From JBGPRB01 sp964422155 (GTDB lineage: Bacteria > Chloroflexota > Dehalococcoidia > Dehalococcoidales > RBG-16-60-22): a DNA stretch of 8,988 bases. The notes below the pieces were generated by a model, which did not search any database, was not told where the DNA came from, and worked only from the letters and a program-made list of their open reading frames with translations. Below are positions 6,220 to 8,988 of the stretch, piece by piece (position 1 is the first letter of the stretch; every line of letters begins with the position of its first letter). The stretch lies in the NCBI GenBank assembly GCA_964422155.1, contig CAYQZZ010000075.1:1-8988 (forward strand). Reading direction: 5' to 3'. A program made the translations under genes and the position numbers.

Positions 6220-7445
6220 TTATATTATAAAAGACAAAAGACGGCCGGGGTTATCCACCATCATGGTATGAATTTGCGACTTTGTAATACCCTGCCGAAG
6301 CATTACAGGTACGATGTTGCGTAAGATATGCGCGTAGCCAAACCCGCCCCAGGCAGTCAGCAGCACCTTAAGAAAGGTATCGTGGGAGAGGAGAATGTGC
6401 TCCAGGTAGCCATCACTGATAAGCTGTCTCACGGCACTGATGCGTTGCATCTCGCTCGGGAAGCCCATCACGCTCTCCCCGAGCACGAAGGGCGGGAACA
6501 GGTGTCCAAAGGTATCGAACTCGATAAAGCAGCCAGCATCAGCGATGCGGTGAATCGTATCCGGCATGAATCCCATGATGTCGATATGGCAGATGACCGT
6601 CTTTTCCGNNNNNNNNNNNNNNNNNNNNNNNNNNNNNNNNNNNNNNNNNNNNNNNNNNNNNNNNNNNNNNNNNNNNNNNNNNNNNNNNNNNNNNNNNNNN
6701 NNNNNNNNATCGTATCCGGCATGAATCCCATGATGTCGATATGGCAGATGACCGTCTTTTCCGGTCGGCCGCCGTTTTCCCGCAGGATGCGCAATACCTC
6801 CTGTATCAGCCTATCGTCTGGGCCGGGAGGGTGTATGGTAAGGGGAGCCCCTGTCTCGCGCTGGGCTTCGGCGCAAGCGCGCAACAAACGGCGCTCATCC
6901 TCGCGCAGGGCGGGTGTCAATCCTATCTCGCCGATGATGCCGGCGCGCACTCCCGTATCACCGATGCCTACCGTCAGGTCCCGAACGATTTCTTGCCGGA
7001 GTTGTTCTTCGGTCAGGGCAGTTACCTCTGGCGCATACAGCAGCCCTCGGTAGTAGCCAGTGCCCATGATAACGTTAAGGTCAGTGGCTTGAGCGAGCCG
7101 CTTTAGACCTACGGGGTTGGCGCCGCCGAAGGGTTTGGTGCTGACATCGACGACGGTATTGCCCCCGGCCTGCTTGTACGCCAGGAGCTCTTTAACCAGC
7201 ACCGTCTCGCCCGGCATTTGCAGGCAGTCCGCGTTGCTAAGGGCATGGGCGCGCACCCAGGCGAGGTTTTCAAATGTGACCGGGGCGTAGGCTAATGCTT
7301 TGTTAGCTGGGTCAGTCGGCTCGGAGAAGAAAAAATCCCTGCCATCGGCGAAAATATGCTCGTGAGGAAGGGTAATACCCAGCGAGTCGGCATCGATTGG
7401 CCCCAGCACGGTCTGAGCCTTGGGGGAGTTTTTCGCCTCTGACAT
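6220..7445 (-). CDS. Phosphotriesterase-family metal-dependent hydrolase (interrupted only by an assembly gap)
   Basis: Binuclear metal hydrolase of the phosphotriesterase (PTE)/PTE-homology group in the amidohydrolase superfamily; members open lactones or hydrolyse esters, phosphotriesters or amides. The reading frame meets 100 N at 6609-6708, but the 55 bases on each side of the N run are identical. Collapsing one copy and the N run (155 bases) joins both halves in frame into a 356-residue protein, a normal family length. In that product the ligands are complete: His28 and His30 (LPHEHI), Glu173 (IGEIG), His205 (TIHP), His235 (CHID) and Asp304 (SHDTF). Glu173 occupies the bridging position, as in E. 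coli PHP-type proteins, where PTE itself has a carboxylated Lys. The ATG at 7445 has AAGG eight bases upstream. It heads an operon with the cupin. Confidence 0.9.
6554..6608. repeat. Left copy of a 55-base assembly overlap
   Basis: Identical to 6709-6763 over all 55 bases and directly abutting the N run. It is the end of one contig repeated as the beginning of the next, not a biological repeat. Confidence 0.9.
6609..6708. other. Scaffold gap of exactly 100 N (artefact)
   Basis: One hundred N, a conventional placeholder length. Because the flanks are the same 55 bases and the gene is intact once they are merged, nothing appears to be missing; the true distance is minus 55 bases. Confidence 0.93.
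6709..6763. repeat. Right copy of the 55-base assembly overlap
   Basis: Exact second copy of 6554-6608. The length of 55 matches a common de Bruijn graph k-mer size, which fits an unmerged contig overlap. Confidence 0.9.
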
Positions 7446-7495
7446 GGTTCCAGCCTTTCTCTTCTATCGCCTCTTGTGCTTACTAACCTGCGGTC

Positions 7496-7539
7496 GTACT
7501 TGATTGTACTTTATCCTGCACTTCTCAATCAATATCCTG
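7496..7539 (-). promoter_or_regulatory. Promoter and operator candidate of the phosphotriesterase-cupin operon (shared element, copy 2)
   Basis: On the minus strand AGGATATTGATT carries TTGATT (7527-7532), then an 18-base spacer unlike that of copy 1, then TACAAT (7503-7508) inside the inverted repeat GTAC-N6-GTAC (7496-7509). Block order, spacing and most conserved bases match 4967-5010 upstream of the C45 gene. The predicted leader is about 50 bases. Confidence 0.65.
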
Positions 7540-7618
7540 ACTTCTGTCAAAGTAGAAAAGACCTCAATATTCAGTAATTCATCTCTTAGCTTGCTTTCGT
7601 TGAATGAATACAAAGGAC

Positions 7619-7624
7619 TATAAT
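7619..7624 (+). promoter_or_regulatory. Consensus -10 box upstream of the metallopeptidase gene
   Basis: A perfect TATAAT. The -35 is poor: TCGTTG at 7597-7602 with a 16-base spacer is the best match. If used, transcription would begin near 7631. Confidence 0.4.
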
Positions 7625-7684
7625 TAAACCAGGAAAGCGAAGAATCGTCAGTTATTTATTAATGCAGAATTTGAGTCTCAGGCA

Positions 7685-8719
7685 TTGGTTGAAGATGTGT
7701 GTTTAGAATTTAGAGATGCGGTACGTATGAGTATGGTAGACACCCAGGAGCAAGGTCTACTGTCAAAGAAGATTAACGAACTTGCTCTCAAGATTGATGG
7801 TACTCCTGTTGAAAGGCTGGTCTTCCGGCTCTACCAGGAGTTGGAAAGAGCTGGCATTTCTATCAAGCCAAAAACCTATCTATCGGATGGGTGGGGTTGC
7901 CCTAATCGAGTCCCTGTGATTGGTATACCATTCTACATGGTCGACTCGAAGCTATGTAGCCTCAAAAGCCAGCTGACAGATATCGAACCCGAAGACGATA
8001 AGGAAGTGATGATGATTCTCCGACACGAGGCTGGCCACGCATTCAACTACGCCTACCGCCTTTATAAAAGTCTAAAGTGGCGCAAGCTCTTCGGTCGATT
8101 CTCCCTACCCTACAAAGAAAAGTACAAGGTGATACCTTTTAGTGCCAGATTTGTGCGTCACGTGCCGGGATGGTATGTTCAGCGGCATCCCGACGATGAT
8201 TTTGCTGAAACCTTTGCAGTGTGGCTCACCCCCGGCTCAGATTGGCGGAAACGGTACGACAATACTCAAGCTATGATAAAACTATTATACGTTGACAAGA
8301 TGGTGAAGAGGTATGGTAAAAAGCCGGCGGTGGTAACCAGCGGTAAGTTAGATATGCCCATAGAAGAGATGACGATGACCCTGGGCACCTGGTACAGGAA
8401 CCAGAAGAAACACCGCCACATCGTCCTTCATCCAATCCTGAACGAAGATTTAAAAAGGCTTTTTCCAGCAAAAGAGGGACAACTCGCGATAGATATACTT
8501 CGTGCCAACCGCCAACAACTGATTCGAGACGTTCACTTATGGACGGGTATAGAACGGCAAACTCTGATTGCCTTGGTCGATGAACTTCTGAAGCGTGTCC
8601 GACTCCTCGAGCTTAAAATAGAAACTGACCAGACGGCGGTGCTGATGGCGAGCATGTCGGTGTTTGTCACGACACTCGTCATGAATTATCTTGATAGGGG
8701 TCAGTTCATTGAAGCTTGA
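7685..8719 (+). CDS. Putative zinc metallopeptidase (HEAGH, gluzincin-like)
   Basis: Predicted zinc-dependent peptidase resembling the family annotated 'putative zinc-binding metallo-peptidase' (recalled from family knowledge). Counted from the TTG at 7685 the protein has 344 residues. RHEAGHAFNYAYRLYKS contains the HExxH motif (His114, Glu115, His118), and HPDDDFAETFAVWL downstream offers Glu175 as third ligand. The C-terminal third is charged and helical, ending with a short hydrophobic stretch (MASMSVFVTTLVM). No signal peptide is seen. The start is uncertain: the frame is open back to 7628 with plausible protein-like sequence but no ATG; TTG 7685 has only a weak ribosome site, and ATG 7727 is the first in-frame ATG. 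It stands alone on the plus strand, divergent from the hydrolase operon, and need not belong to the same pathway. Confidence 0.8.
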   Translation: MVEDVCLEFRDAVRMSMVDTQEQGLLSKKINELALKIDGTPVERLVFRLYQELERAGISIKPKTYLSDGWGCPNRVPVIGIPFYMVDSKLCSLKSQLTDIEPEDDKEVMMILRHEAGHAFNYAYRLYKSLKWRKLFGRFSLPYKEKYKVIPFSARFVRHVPGWYVQRHPDDDFAETFAVWLTPGSDWRKRYDNTQAMIKLLYVDKMVKRYGKKPAVVTSGKLDMPIEEMTMTLGTWYRNQKKHRHIVLHPILNEDLKRLFPAKEGQLAIDILRANRQQLIRDVHLWTGIERQTLIALVDELLKRVRLLELKIETDQTAVLMASMSVFVTTLVMNYLDRGQFIEA

Positions 8720-8822
8720 TATCATCATTAGTGTTGCGTGGCTGAATTTTGTGACTCGTCAGGGGATGCTGTTCCTAGAGCATAAAAGTATTGTGACTTG
8801 CCCCCAATAGTTGTACCAGGTC
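8720..8822. other. Non-coding stretch downstream of the metallopeptidase
   Basis: No gene is visible. An 8-base direct repeat TTGTGACT occurs at 8749-8756 and 8791-8798. ATGCT (8766-8770) and AGCAT (8779-8783) could pair weakly. No clear terminator or insertion-sequence end was recognised. Confidence 0.4.
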
Positions 8823-8987
8823 TTATGTTAGAGCGACTGTCATAATAGCTTCAGGTGCCGGCGGGGCGACGGTGACGCTGGCAATCTCCGCTGAAGGTGT
8901 GATGAAACCGGCTATTTCACTGGCGATTTTCATGGGGCTGGTGCCGATGGCCCGCGCCAGCTTGAGAGAGATGCTCGAAGCGTAATC
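8823..8987 (-). pseudogene. argS: Arginyl-tRNA synthetase N-terminal fragment, broken (5' end off the window)
   Basis: The minus-strand frame entering from the right edge reads DYASSISLKLARAIGTSP and continues to IASVTVAPP. This matches the N-terminal tRNA-recognition (Add-1) domain of arginyl-tRNA synthetase, whose members carry GDY...LA..LG..P..IAE... and then a G-P/P-GFINF segment. Here the similarity ends after VAPP: instead of GFINF the frame reads APEAIMTVALT and stops at TAA (8823-8825). The rest of the synthetase (about 500 residues) is absent from the window. It looks like a truncated remnant, or a gene broken by rearrangement or misassembly at about 8860. The family match rests on memory of the motif over about 45 residues. 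Confidence 0.55.
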
Positions 8988-8988
8988 G

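Noticed and set aside
6220..6576. Separate 118-residue gene downstream of a truncated hydrolase
   Set aside because: It is the C-terminal part of the phosphotriesterase-family gene; merging the 55-base duplicates makes one intact frame.
6328..7106. Plus-strand open frames over the hydrolase gene
   Set aside because: Both are shadows of the minus-strand gene, one running through the N block; neither resembles a protein family.
7662..7706. Short frame MQNLSLRHWLKMCV as a leader peptide before the metallopeptidase
   Set aside because: It has no ribosome site, overlaps the main frame and encodes no regulatory-looking codon run.
8720..8870. Insertion sequence end responsible for breaking argS
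   Set aside because: No terminal inverted repeats, target duplication or transposase sequence is visible; the TTGTGACT direct repeats alone are too short to support it.

Overview
The window looks like a fragment of a bacterial genome, probably from a metagenome assembly. It contains one scaffold gap of exactly 100 N whose two flanks repeat each other. A Chloroflexota/Dehalococcoidia-like host is suggested by the long Pro-Ala linker behind the lipobox of the solute-binding lipoprotein, by the gene mix (family 5 solute-binding protein, Lrp/AsnC regulators, C45 hydrolase, phosphotriesterase-like hydrolase, cupin) and by the arginyl-tRNA synthetase fragment. This is an impression from protein style, not a proven assignment.

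Layout. Positions 1-2760 (minus strand) hold the start of a peptide/nickel-type ABC importer: a lipoprotein solute-binding protein, then a 242-base intercistronic region with a strong hairpin, then a DppB/OppB-type permease that runs off the left edge. Position 3215 onward (plus) encodes an Lrp/AsnC regulator divergent from the importer. Positions 3843-4898 (minus) encode a C45-family (penicillin acyltransferase-like) autoprocessing hydrolase. Position 5127 onward (plus) encodes a second Lrp/AsnC regulator, about 60 % identical to the first and divergent from the C45 gene. Positions 5738-7445 (minus) form a two-gene operon: a phosphotriesterase-family metal hydrolase, split only by the artefactual gap, followed by a small metal-binding cupin. 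Positions 7685-8719 (plus) encode a putative zinc metallopeptidase with HEAGH and a downstream Glu. The right edge (8823-8988, minus) carries the N-terminal domain of arginyl-tRNA synthetase, which loses the family sequence and stops.

How it may work together. Each Lrp paralogue is transcribed divergently from a likely target: Lrp-1 from the importer and Lrp-2 from the C45 hydrolase. The C45 promoter and the phosphotriesterase-cupin promoter share an unusual composite element: AGGATATTGAT, a diverged spacer, then GTACAATCA(A/G)GTACG. It places matching -35 and -10 boxes 18 bases apart and puts a GTAC-N6-GTAC inverted repeat over the -10. The importer promoter carries a different, nested palindromic region. 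The best reading is a small regulon for uptake and hydrolysis of an amide, lactone or ester substrate, controlled by a duplicated Lrp pair whose operators have diverged. The substrate cannot be read from the sequence.
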